Shown: in pieces, positions 22,681 to 32,479 of the stretch
How the letters are laid out: each line of letters opens with the position of its first letter
Position numbering within the stretch: position 1 is the first letter of the stretch
NCBI RefSeq assembly: GCF_910592395.1
Contig: NC_088309.1
Span: forward strand, 13,272,599-13,336,598
Source of the DNA: Lineus longissimus
Lineage: Eukaryota > Nemertea > Pilidiophora > Heteronemertea > Lineidae
Direction: 5' to 3'
DNA: 64,000 nt
Translations under genes and position numbers: made by a program
The notes under the pieces: generated by a model
Database searches by the model: none
The model's input: the letters and a program-made list of their open reading frames with translations, nothing else
What the model was told of the DNA's origin: nothing

Positions 22681-23157
22681 GCGAACACAGAGAAGATATT
22701 GGATGAGGCACTGGCCGATCTTGGACTGGGGGACAGCCAGCCGGATGAGGTAAACGAACACAGGATGGCTCTGGTGGGCCTGGCCGAGAGTGGCCTACTA
22801 CAGAAGATCGGGATTAAGATGACAGAGTCCCAACTGGCATCGATGAGTGATGCCTAAGTAGAGAGGGTCTACGCCGAGTATCAGAGGCGATATACATCTT
22901 GCATCTCGGACGACGTGGTCAATAACATTCTGTACGGATACACAGCGTTCTGCCACTGGTTGGTGCCCGGCACTGAAAAAGAGAAGCTGGCAAAGGAGCT
23001 AACCGAGAATTTCGTGATAGGAGCCGAGAACAAGAAACAACTGGGACAGTTTGGTCTGGCCTTGTCGCCCTGGCTTGCCGTGGCCAATGCAGCAGTAATT
23101 ACAGCTAGAAACGTGGATGTAAAGCCAGAGAGTAGTAAAATACCCCAGTTGGAGTAG
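22681..23157 (+). pseudogene. Virus-like array gene, ~158 aa, unknown function
   Basis: It starts MANTEKILDEALADLG and reads in one frame to 23,157 except for a TAA at 22,855-22,857. The N-terminal half is acidic and helical. The C-terminal half has NNILYGYTAFCHWLVPG and FGLALSPWLAVANAAVITA, which could be a membrane-associated helix. I do not recognise a function. It is packed between the ATPase and a small membrane protein gene. Confidence 0.5.
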
Positions 23158-23267
23158 TCGGTGCAGATCAGGGATCAGGGCATTCCCAGTGTGAATTAAG
23201 AGCCGCTCGTAAGTTACAAGAGTAGTCAAATAGTCCGGGGGTACATTTTCTGTAGATAAATATACTC

Positions 23268-23609
23268 ATGGAGCCTGAAGAGCAACAAGAACCCGAGGTG
23301 TCGAGGGTAACCTCGGGAAAAGCAAAGAGTCCTGGACGTGTTGAGTGGGGTAGAAAACTTGCAGCGTTGGCTAAGGCTCACAAGGTGGAAAAGAACAGAG
23401 CAACCGTTCATGCACCAACTGAAAACGAGCCTGTCAAATAGGAGCCTTCGAGTAGAAATCAGCTGTTGTGGCTTACCGTTGGATCACTTGTGATTGAACT
23501 GGTGGTTCTTTACTACCAGAGGAGGGCAGCACTATCGGCCCGACCAGTATGCGAAGAAGTTAGCAAGCCAGAGAGGAAACCTGAAGCGAGAATAATTGGA
23601 ATGCAGTGA
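23268..23609 (+). pseudogene. Small basic protein with one membrane segment (array)
   Basis: 113 codons in one frame are broken only by a TAG at 23,439-23,441. The order is an acidic N terminus, a basic block around SPGRVEWGRKLAALAK, then a hydrophobic stretch LLWLTVGSLVIELVVLYY. A basic block plus one membrane anchor fits a virion membrane or DNA-binding accessory protein, which is inference. The function is unknown. Confidence 0.5.
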
Positions 23610-23636
23610 GGATTCTCGCCACAGTTATATAGCACG

Positions 23637-23900
23637 ATGTCGGGGATACCAAACACCAAGAGCATTGCTAACCTACTGTACCATTCGGCAGTCTTGAGTG
23701 GACTGACTGTTGGGTACGCCATGTTAGGGAAGAGGTTGTTGAGATTCAACATGGGCAGTCCATCAAACGCTGATCTCACGGACGCACTGCAGCTGTCAGG
23801 GGCCGTCTCGGCAGCCATGATCACCAAGGATTACCTAGAAAAGTCGAAAATTCTGCCACCAGATAATATAGACAGTTTAACATGGCGACCATCGCCGTGA
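23637..23900 (+). CDS. Small membrane-like protein, 87 aa (array)
   Basis: This is an intact frame starting MSGIPNTKSIANLLYH. It has a small-residue-rich hydrophobic stretch (about residues 17-33) and a second near residues 58-68. Its 3' end overlaps the start of the next gene by 19 bases (ATG at 23,882), a viral-style overlap. It has no recognised domain. This is one of the few unbroken frames in the array, but it is short enough to survive by chance. Confidence 0.5.
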   Translation: MSGIPNTKSIANLLYHSAVLSGLTVGYAMLGKRLLRFNMGSPSNADLTDALQLSGAVSAAMITKDYLEKSKILPPDNIDSLTWRPSP

Positions 23901-24303
23901 TGCTGGGAGGGGCCCTCACCAACGTTATAGCATTTACGGGAGGCCAGGCTATTTACAGGGCAGCCCAGGGGGGTCCTGATCCAGAGGTCGAGAGAGTAAG
24001 GCACGACAAGGCCCTCAAAGCACTTAGCAGGGCCAATGCAGAATGGAGCAAACAGCGACAGGAGACTTTCGATTTTCTCAACAAGAGGTTGAAAAGAGAG
24101 GGTCAAGTGAGAGTGATTTCGAGAACGTGGATTAGGCCCTGTCACTTTACAACAGCACTCACTCCAACTATGACGCCCCTTGGCGGAAGAGACCAACCTT
24201 GTCCGCCTTTTACCAACCAAGCGAGCCGAAGAGACAATACGAGTACGCATTCATCATCGGCAGCGTTGCTGTCACTGGCCTCCTGGCCTACCTGTTACTT
24301 TAA
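23882..24303 (+). pseudogene. Array gene with N- and C-terminal hydrophobic segments
   Basis: It begins MATIAVMLGGALTNVIAFTG, a hydrophobic N terminus, followed by a charged coiled-coil-like region (RHDKALKALSRANAEWSKQR). A frame change near 24,115 and a stop near 24,138 lead to the C-terminal part, ending in EYAFIIGSVAVTGLLAYLLL, a clear membrane anchor. I recall similar repeated uncharacterised proteins in cnidarian and other invertebrate genomes. It is probably a virion membrane-linked or minor structural protein; the function is unknown. Confidence 0.5.
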
Positions 24304-24367
24304 CAGCCGGGACCCCCTTTTTCCGTCGAATTAGAGACGTGGTTTCTGAAGGTATATCAGTGAGAAA

Positions 24368-24905
24368 ATGGACAAAAACGACATGATAAAACTGATCAGC
24401 GACACCGTACAAACGGGAGCAAACAATCGATGTTCTGGGGAGGAGCTTTCCGAGAAAATCCTTGGGATAGTTCGAATTGAAATGGAGACTCCTGAAGAGC
24501 TACCAGTGATAGAGGAACCAGCTGAAGTTGACGATCCCGACAGGGTCAGGTATAAAGGTCAACAGAGGCTGGAAGCATTCCTGAAAGACGTCAGAAGCGA
24601 GACGTTCTTCTCACCTGATTACTGGACCCTACCTGACACGATAAAGTTTTGCTTCGGGGACCTATTTAGGCTGTTTGATAGCAAATCTAACATGGGGGAG
24701 AGCGACAGAATTTCCTCTCCTACGGCTACTTCGTCAACAAGATCCTGGAATTACACAACAGACAAGAGTTAAAAGACAAGTTGGCAATAAAGGAGCCCAA
24801 GACGCAGCGTGTGCGTAACAATAATGCGAGACTGTGGCGCATGTATCTCGAATACTTGGAAGAAAATCACGACTATAATATAGGCGGCGATGGCGGACTT
24901 TGATT
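24368..24905 (+). pseudogene. Acidic array gene, ~178 aa, unknown
   Basis: It starts MDKNDMIKLISDTVQTG. The middle is acidic, with PEELPVIEEPAEVDD, then a block rich in aromatic residues. After a frame change near 24,710 the C-terminal part reads LSYGYFVNKILELHNRQEL and LWRMYLEYLEENHDYN. The stop at 24,903-24,905 overlaps the next gene's ATG at 24,890. The pattern of Tyr/Leu helices plus Trp near the C terminus loosely recalls late-transcription-factor-like proteins of Polinton relatives, but I would not assign that. Confidence 0.45.
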
Positions 24906-25278
24906 GGGATTACTCGGGGCAGGACTGGGCCCAAGGCGAAAATTACAACAATGGCGAACAAATACCGTTGTTGCCGATGGATGGCGATGAGACGGTCATC
25001 CAGAGTGAAATGCGAGAACCCTTCATAAGAGAGCTAAACGACACGTTCCCAGGGGGCACGCCCTCCGATTTTCTCCTCACAACTTGATTACAAGGACGGG
25101 GCGTGGTACTACAAGACGGAGCTGGCGGGCAGGGAGACTGAGGTTAAATTGACAGGCAGGAGCGGGAGGATTCGGGCAAGGTCCACCATAGACAAGGCAA
25201 AGGGAGGCCGTGATTTCTTTCAGGCCTTGAATGCAGAGAGGAGGCTTCCATTGGAGCCAAGGATTGTGTTGAGGTAGG
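24890..25278 (+). pseudogene. Array gene, ~129 aa, unknown
   Basis: It starts MADFDWDYSGQDWAQG (acidic, aromatic), with a frame change near 25,080, after which LDYKDGAWYYKTELAG and a basic region up to 25,278 follow. It overlaps the preceding gene by 16 bases. No family function is known to me. Confidence 0.45.
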
Positions 25279-25294
25279 AGTCGAGCAGATAGAG

Positions 25295-25692
25295 ATGGAC
25301 ATCTTCGCAGGCGACATGGACGACTTGCAACTTCAGGAGGAGATGGAGTCAGTGATAGACAACCCGGATGTCCCCCTCACCCCGGGCGACAGGAGAGAAT
25401 TGAGAGGAGTGGCCACCTCTCTGGCGGCAACCAGTAGCAAGGTCAAGTTGACTACCTTGAACCGGGTCCGAAACCTAAACCAGGCATTAAGGATAGGATC
25501 AGGGGTGCATTGAAGAAGTTCGGGAAATTCCTTCTAGACATGGCAAAGAAGAGTGCAGCGGGATTACCAGGACCGATAGGATTCATATTTAGGATGGCAG
25601 GGAAGGCTTTGGGATTCCTTGCCGAACATCTCGTGGCACTAGTGGTGGTGGGATTTGAGATTGTAATGAAGCATACAAAAAAGCAGGGCTAA
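25295..25692 (+). pseudogene. Array gene with amphipathic and membrane helices
   Basis: The first frame starts MDIFAGDMDDLQLQEEMESV and is followed, after a frame change near 25,485, by ALKKFGKFLLDMAKKSAAGL and a hydrophobic segment FLAEHLVALVVVGFEIV. The C terminus is basic (KHTKKQG). An amphipathic helix before a membrane segment resembles membrane-lytic minor capsid proteins in general layout only. Confidence 0.45.
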
Positions 25693-25704
25693 TATATAGC
25701 TAGG

Positions 25705-26013
25705 ATGTGCACGCATATGTACGTAGATTCACCGACCGGGGAGGTCGAATTTCAAGTTCCCCTCAAGGGCACCAAGTCGGTGGCGTTGAAGCAGCTATGT
25801 TACGTGGTGGGTAGTATAATGTCTCGGAGGAGAAGTGGAACAACACTGTGCATTACACAAACATTTCTAAGTCCCACTTTCAAACGTCTGTCGGGCAGGA
25901 CTGTGCATAAATTATCGCTGAAAATCAGAGATGAGAATGGTGACGTGGTGAATTTTCACGGTAGATATATAAGATACACACTGGTGTTAAGAGATGAGCA
26001 TATACAAGCCTGA
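25705..26013 (+). CDS. Penton-like small jelly-roll protein (array), 102 aa
   Basis: This unbroken frame starts MCTHMYVDSP. It has an N-terminal strand FQVPLKGTKSVALKQLCYV and a C-terminal LSLKIRDENGDVVNFHGRYI followed by RYTLVLRDE. The latter phrase (RD.NG..V.F.G..I...L.L) is a recurring ending in penton-type or minor capsid proteins of invertebrate Polinton/adintovirus-like genomes. The protein is shorter than usual for a penton, so an internal deletion is likely. It overlaps the next gene by 20 bases. Confidence 0.45.
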   Translation: MCTHMYVDSPTGEVEFQVPLKGTKSVALKQLCYVVGSIMSRRRSGTTLCITQTFLSPTFKRLSGRTVHKLSLKIRDENGDVVNFHGRYIRYTLVLRDEHIQA

Positions 26014-26379
26014 CGATCCTGGAGGAAGCAGATCACAGAAAGAGATACACGCTTACGTCGATAAGGTGGCCAGTAGCATTGCAAGGATCATATACAGTAA
26101 GACCATGTTGACTGATGGTACATCCATACCAGTCAGAGACATTTCACTGGCGGGCTTGAGTGGGGGGTCGCTTAATGCCGATTCAAAGAATAAGAATAGC
26201 CGTCAACGCTGTTTTCTGTGACAAAGCCAGCATCTAACAGATCGGCAATTAAGAGATTTACCAAGCCTCTGTACCTGGATCAAAGTGACGTCATCAACCT
26301 GGTTTCAGTAGTTGAGGGTCAGGACGCAAGCGACGCTGTTAGTACGGTAATATCACTGTTGATAGAACTGAGAGTGTAA
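25994..26379 (+). pseudogene. Array gene, ~128 aa, unknown
   Basis: It starts MSIYKPDDPGGSRSQKEIHA inside the end of the penton-like gene. A frame change near 26,210 moves it to the frame that ends at 26,377-26,379 with VISLLIELRV. It has no recognised domain. Confidence 0.4.
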
Positions 26380-26387
26380 AATTTTCT

Positions 26388-27020
26388 GTGGAAAAGTATA
26401 CAATCATGATGACACCGACTGCATCACCTGACGAGGTCAAGTTATATCCAAGATTGGGGCTTGACCCGGAAAACCATGGCATGAACTTCAGATTAACTCA
26501 GATAACAAACATGCGGGACCGACTAAGTGACGAAGTCCAGAGACGACATAAGACTCGACGCAGATTTAAAGCTGCACCTACCACCTCTCATGTTGTAAAC
26601 ACAGGAATTTGTGTGGTGGGATCAGTGACAAGTGCGGGGGCAGTGGGAACCCTTGTATCGGGGGCGGGAGTACTGGTGGCTTTGCCCCTGGGGATCATTT
26701 CCTTGGCTTCGGGAGTGTCAACAATCAATGCTCTGGTCAGTAGAGCTTTTACATATAGCATCATTTCTGACACGGAATTCGAGGCCATACAAAGGGAGAT
26801 GTTGGATTATCAGGCCAAAAAGAGAGCCATTCAGACTAAGGTCAGGACAGAAACGGGTTCGGACATTGATGGCCTAAAAAAGGGGCTACTGGAAGAGGGT
26901 CGAAAAACAAGGGTTAATGGAGGCGAGACAAGCTCTAAACGAAAGGTCATAGGCATTTTGGTACTGGGACATTGGGGGTGGATGGAGGCGATCGTAACTC
27001 AAGAGGGTTCCAAGGAGTGA
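26388..27020 (+). pseudogene. Array gene with glycine-rich membrane-insertion segment
   Basis: It starts MEKYTIMMTPTASPDEVKLY. A basic coiled segment with RRHKTRRRFK is followed by a long Gly/Ala/Val-rich hydrophobic region (about residues 77-110, with TSAGAVGTLVSGAGVLVALP), then a charged helical C terminus. A frame change near 26,905 probably makes the true end about 26,952, because the other frame stops there with a plausible ending. It is a multicopy uncharacterised family in invertebrates. The hydrophobic region suggests membrane insertion or pore formation, which is inference. Confidence 0.5.
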
Positions 27021-27028
27021 ATAACCTG

Positions 27029-29257
27029 TTATTCAGGCACCAGTAGCGATCCCTGGCCTACCAGTTTGTTGGCTTGCTCGTTTCCGAAGAGACCAACGTG
27101 CGCGCGACAGTACTCGAACACGACATCTATCTTTTGAGACAGCTTGTCGCCACAGGTCTGCGTTCTTGACTTTACGGAAAGATTTAGATCGCCAGAAGGG
27201 TAGATGCCATCGATGACATACCGACTATCCGAGTTTATCTTGATGCGGGTAAGCCCTATATCGATCCCCCGGTGTAGCGCGATCATGACTGCTGTCAACT
27301 CGCCTCTGTTGTTATTCGGTGGAAAGACTGATCCGCATGCATTTAGGGGGTGGTTGTTCCCCAAGAAAACACCATACCCAGCCCTAACTACAGCAGACCC
27401 GTTGTTAAAGCAAGACCTGTCAGTGTATATGGTTTGAGTGTCTTCCTGAAACACATCGTTGACAGTAAAATGCCTTGAGCTGACTGGAAACCTTCAGGGT
27501 TCGGTGACGTCATCACCCAACTTACCAAAGATTGACATCCTATTGAATTGTTTCGGCCTGTCCTGGTCGAGTAATCTAAAGGCAGGGTCGAGAAAGGGAC
27601 TATTTGCATATTTCGACATGACACTCTTGAGAACAAGGTCATCAGCCGTGATCAGGAAATAAACCTTGTGTGTTTGGAGAGGCTGATAGACGTAGCTGGG
27701 AATCTGATGTGGCAAGAGCCGGGTACTGTCACCCCATGATATAACAGCGTTTGTAAACAATCGGTCAAGAGCGATCAGTGAATCATGGGTCAGGTCATTT
27801 ATCATGAGGTCGTGATAACACGAGGGAAGTAGAAAGTCTAGAGCAATCTTGATCTTGGTTTTGCCGAGTATGTCAGCGCTTTCTATTCGTGCGAGTTTAG
27901 ACTCGAGTTTGGACAAGATGATTTCGGACACCTCAGATTCACCGTTTTCACAGAAGAGCTTCCAAGATAAGACACATGATCGAGTTCAAGAAAGCTAACA
28001 GTTGCCCGACCGTTCACCACAATTCTAAATGGCACCAGCTCTCCCTGGCTCACTCCAAAGGAAATGCATTTGTCCGGTCTAATTTTGAGCTTCATTAAGT
28101 CAGCTTTCTCACTGAACTCGCCCGTGGTTTCGCAATGCACCGCCCCCGAATATGTGACCAGGTTAGAGTCGTCAGCATAGGCGCAGGCCACAGTATTAGG
28201 CTGACTCAGTGTCTCGAGCAGGGGTTTGATCACCAGGTTGAAAAGAATGGGGCTTAGGGGGGTCACTTTGAAATAGACCCCTTTTGAAAGGGACACAGAC
28301 TTTCCCCCAAGGTCCTTTGCCTTTCTTATTAAAGCGTCCAGTAGATGGGAGTGTTCTAAGCAGCCAGGTGTTCCTCTCATGAATCCTTTCTGGCGGTTGA
28401 TTTTGATGAGATTGTTACGCACAGCATATGTTTCAAATCGCCTGGCGAGAATCCTATGTAGCAGTCTACAGATGACGGAGGTGACGGCGATGCGCCTGAA
28501 ATTCTTTGGATCAGACAGGTCGCCCTTTTTGTGGATCAGCGTGACGACACTGGTACACCAGGCGGTGTCCACTCCAAGAGTTGCACCTGATCCCAACACA
28601 GAATTGTACAATTTTACGAGCCTTGGTATCACTGTATCATCACAGATGGCCAAGTATTTGACTTGGTCAAGACCAGGGGCTGACTTCATGTTTGAAGATC
28701 TGAGTTCCCGTTTAACTTCGGCAAAAGTCACGGGGCCAGCGTTGAAATAGGTAGGTGATCTGCCCTGCATCCCTGGCTTTGTAAAGTTCTGTGAAGCACT
28801 TTTTCACATTTTCCTTTGAAGGAAAGACAGTCTCACCAGTTTTACACCCACTGACAATTGCCTTGGCCTCCGAGTAGAATGACGACGTTGAATTTAGCTG
28901 TCAGATATTTCACAACGCCCGGAAGAAGGATCTCCGCTGTAAAGGAGTGCCATCTCTGAAGATCCACCGCCTCATCCGGTTTTTGCGCTCATCCGGTTTT
29001 TGCGCTCATCCGGTTTTTGCGCTCCCTCAGCATCGGCAGCGTTAGCTCCTTCAGCAGGTTGGAGTAGTCCAGGTCGGTGCTTATTGTCACGCAGTTTCAC
29101 CCCAGCTGAGTGATCAGCTCAAAGGACCCTAAACGGGAGTTAAACGTTTGTTATGTCCTGCTGAGTAAGGGTAAACGAGAATGGGTGGCCGGGCCCTGAC
29201 TTTAACGAGTCTCAGTCGAGCAGCGACCACAGTGTTATCAGCTATCTCAAACCTCAT
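27029..29257 (-). pseudogene. Fused reverse transcriptase-RNase H, convergent with the array
   Basis: The minus-strand ATG at 29,257 opens an N-terminal region of about 150 aa without an AP-endonuclease signature. RT motifs follow: KSAPGLDQVKY, VVTLIHKKGDLSDPKNFRRI, QKGFMRGTPGC, GVY..TPLSPILFN (motif B) and YADDSN (about 28,162-28,179). Motif A (the first catalytic Asp) is missing, apparently by deletion between KDLGGKS and the motif B region. After a thumb-like region, a single TGA (27,494-27,496) separates RT from an in-frame RNase HI domain with YTDRSC, NRGELTA, NSDSRYV and a final GNEQANKL, where the last catalytic Asp is Asn. Frameshifts occur near 28,790 and 27,900. No poly-A tail is seen. 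It lies only 8-76 bp from the last array gene, so it may belong to the same element. The alternative is a LINE inserted there. Confidence 0.7.
28971..29021. repeat. 17-bp triplication in the RT N-terminal region
   Basis: CTCATCCGGTTTTTGCG is repeated three times exactly. The two extra units add 34 bases, not a multiple of three, so they shift the RT reading frame. Confidence 0.9.
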
Positions 29258-29449
29258 TACTCTTATATACTGATAGATTGCGACACTTCAGAACGTTCCA
29301 GAGAGTTGTTACGTGAGATCGCCTGACTTACCAGTGGGGAAACCCACGGACAATTATTGTGTGCAATAATGAACTTTAGCCTGATTAGAGGCTCTCAATG
29401 GACTTGTAAATAAGTGTACATAGGTGTATATAAGTGTACACTTTTAGCT

Positions 29450-32400
29450 ATGGAGGTGGTCCAGAGCCCCCACTTTACTACTACTCCCGACCGCATGAGT
29501 TTTAGATTACGTAAAGGTAAAGCAGTTGTCCGTGTGACGAATAACATACCAGACACCATTTGTTTGCAAAAACACAGGCCTATTGCGTCACTCGACACAA
29601 CACATCTGATACCCAATCTAATAGCATGTCCGACATCCAAGAGATAATCTGCAACAATATCCCAGCTTGCAGAAGACGAAGTAATTAGAAAGTCACTAGA
29701 TCTATCTGATAGTATTTTACCTCCCACAGAGCGAGAAAAAGCGTATAATCTTGTAAAAGAAAATCGCAAAGCTTTCAGTTTGTACAGTGAATTAGGTTCT
29801 TGCCCTTACATTGAAATAGATTTCGAACTTTCTGACTCAAGTCTTTCTATATACGTCCTTACCCAACAAGTGAGAAAAAACAAGCACATCATAGATGCAG
29901 AATGGCTAAATTGGTAAAATTAGCTGTTTTACAAAAGGGTCACACATCGTATGCCTCACCAGTTTTTCTTGATGCCAAAAAGGGTACAACTGAGCCGACT
30001 TGTGGCAGATCTAAGGTATTTGAACTCTAGGATTAAGAAGCTAAAACATCCATTTCCATTATTGTCAGAAAGCATACCTAGAAGAGGAATATCAAATTGC
30101 AAAGATCTTAGTGTGCTTGACAACAAGAGTGCATTTTATTCTCTGTCATTGAGTGAAAGAGCACAAAAATTCGTTGGCATTAAATCATACCATGGCGGCT
30201 CTTCATATTTCTATTAAATAGTTCCTATGGGTTGTACAGTTTCAGCAAGTTTCAAGAAGTTCTCTCACAAATATTGGTAGTAATCCCAAATGCGCACAAG
30301 TTTCTCATAAATATACACGATGACATCATTTTGTTCTCAAGGTCTACAGCGGAACACAAAGTTCATCCCCGCCAGGTGTTTGCAACATTGGCACAACATA
30401 GGTTACGAGTTTGTCCTAGAAAGGTGATGCTGTTCAGACACCGTGTGGTCTACTTAGGCCATATAATCCGAGTTGATGATACTGGTTACGTAAGAATTGA
30501 AGCGAAGAGCAATAAGTGCACAGCAATTCGGAAATAGAGCATTCCGACTTCAAGTCGCCAAGTACGTCGTGTCATAGGGGCAGTTTAATTAATTTTCTAT
30601 GTATCTCCCAAAATTGCAGGAATATCTCAAACCACTTCATGAGCTAACCAGAAAAAGCAAAACATTTCCATGGAGCGACATTCATCAATGTGTCTACGAT
30701 AAAGTAAAGGAATTGTTAATGTCGCCAGCACTTTTGCATGCGCCAATCCAACATGGCCTATTTGTGATTTATTCCGACACATCTAGGGTAGGTACAGGCA
30801 GCCATTTAATGTAAACTGTAGACAGCGAGGAGAGACTGATTGCTTATCACTCCAAGTGCTTGCCCAAAGCGGCTCAATCATATTCAGTTGCTGTGGTTAC
30901 TCAACGAACACCAGCATTTGAAATTATAGCCGACGATTGCTTTTTTCCCGCCAAAGGAAGGAACGTACAGTAACACGTGGGTATGCCAAGCAGATGGGCA
31001 TAACACCCGCCCCACTCTTCAAGCCACAGGAAAGCCCAACTCCTCCAGTCATTCAGCATGTGGTCATTCAACCCATCCCACCGGAAGCCACACCACTAAT
31101 GCCACCACCAGCAGGTCAGCCAACCAGCCTTCGCCTTGGAGCAGCAGAGAACACATCACGTGCCAGACAGACTCCACCCATTCCGCATCGCCACCCATCA
31201 ACTCCAGAGGAAGAGCATCAAGCGCCATTAGCTGACCAGTCATGCCCCGCAGCGCCACTGATAACAAATATCGACGCAGTTGTAGCAAAACACATTCCAA
31301 AGCAGTATGAGCTCGATCGCGTGTTAGAGATTATCAAGAGGAAAGTAATCAGGGATTATAGTCTCCCAATTGAAGTTAATGCGCTGCGCATGGCTCAACA
31401 GGCATCACCAGTGTTCAAAAGTGTGTACGATTACATAGTGCACAATATTTTACCGATAAGCGTGCCCAGTCTCCACTTCAAGTCAATGCTGCGTTCAGTT
31501 ACTGGTTACAAGCGTGTGATGATAACCAGTTGTGCCGTGACACCTTACATAATTTGTACACCACTAAAGTCACTACAGGCAGAGACAATTTGCGAAGCTT
31601 TTCTCCAAAAGGTAGTAACCATGTTTGGTATTCCGTCTGTAGTTGTAACAGACGCCGCGACTTCGCTTACAGGGAAGTTTTCTCTCTACTTTGCTCATCA
31701 CTTGGTATCAATCAACATTGCATAAGTGTTGAAAATCATGGTTCAATGATGATAGAACGTCATATGCGTACAGTAGGAGATATGATAAGTGCTAACTTAG
31801 GTCCATACGGCAATGACTGGGTACGGTACGTCTCAGTAGCACAGTTCAGCTACAACACGTTTGAATCGCCACACTTGGGAGGATATTCGCCACAATACTT
31901 GTTGTTCCTTCGAGACCCGCCCGAAATAAGCAGAATTAGGTTCAAAGTTGATCTTGCTTGGTTTGTCGCATTCTTACAAAGAGTATGTAGAAAATCTAAA
32001 AGAGCGATATCAGCACGATGCGAAGACAATGCTTGAGTTACAGCAACACCAGCAAACAGCGCAAACTGGAAGATCAGTGATAGGTAAGATGATAGTCCAT
32101 TGTACGCAGTTGGACAGTTGGTTTATTTGCATAAACCTAGCAGCACAAGTACACAGGTTGCCTCTCATAAAATCAAAACAGTATGGTGTGGTCCATTCAC
32201 TACCCACCAAGTTTTAGACCAAACACACTACGTGCTATGTACCCTGGAAGTATTACAGGATGTATTCGTGTACAATCGTCTGAAACCAGCTTTCATTCAT
32301 ACTGATTCAGATCGTAGCAATATCACAAATCTGCAAAAACTTCGCACTGCGTTCAATAAAGCCGATAACACGGAAGCACACACTTCGCATGAGCAGACAG

Positions 32401-32470
32401 TTCATTACACAGACGAGTGTGGTACTGAAATTTGCGAGACAACCGAACAATGGGTAATTTTCACAGCATA
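29450..32470 (+). pseudogene. Ty3/gypsy pol remnant (protease end, RT, RNase H, integrase)
   Basis: Successive broken frames read as one pol. A linker precedes RT at 29,450-29,640. RT follows with RLVADLRYLNSRI and LSVLDNKSAFYSLSLSERAQ (29,951-30,217). The RT active site is IHDDIILFS and then VYLGHII (30,232-30,540). The tether and RNase H start YSDTSRVGTGSHL (30,599-30,814). After a proline-rich region the integrase core has VVVTDAATSLTG (31,640s) and NHGSMMIERHMRTV with the catalytic Glu (31,740-31,770). A late region (32,100-32,470) has LVYLHKPSS and VWCGPFTTHQVL, the usual integrase C-terminal module. It has at least six breaks, with gag and the 5' portion missing. Confidence 0.85.
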
Positions 32471-32479
32471 ATACGACCC

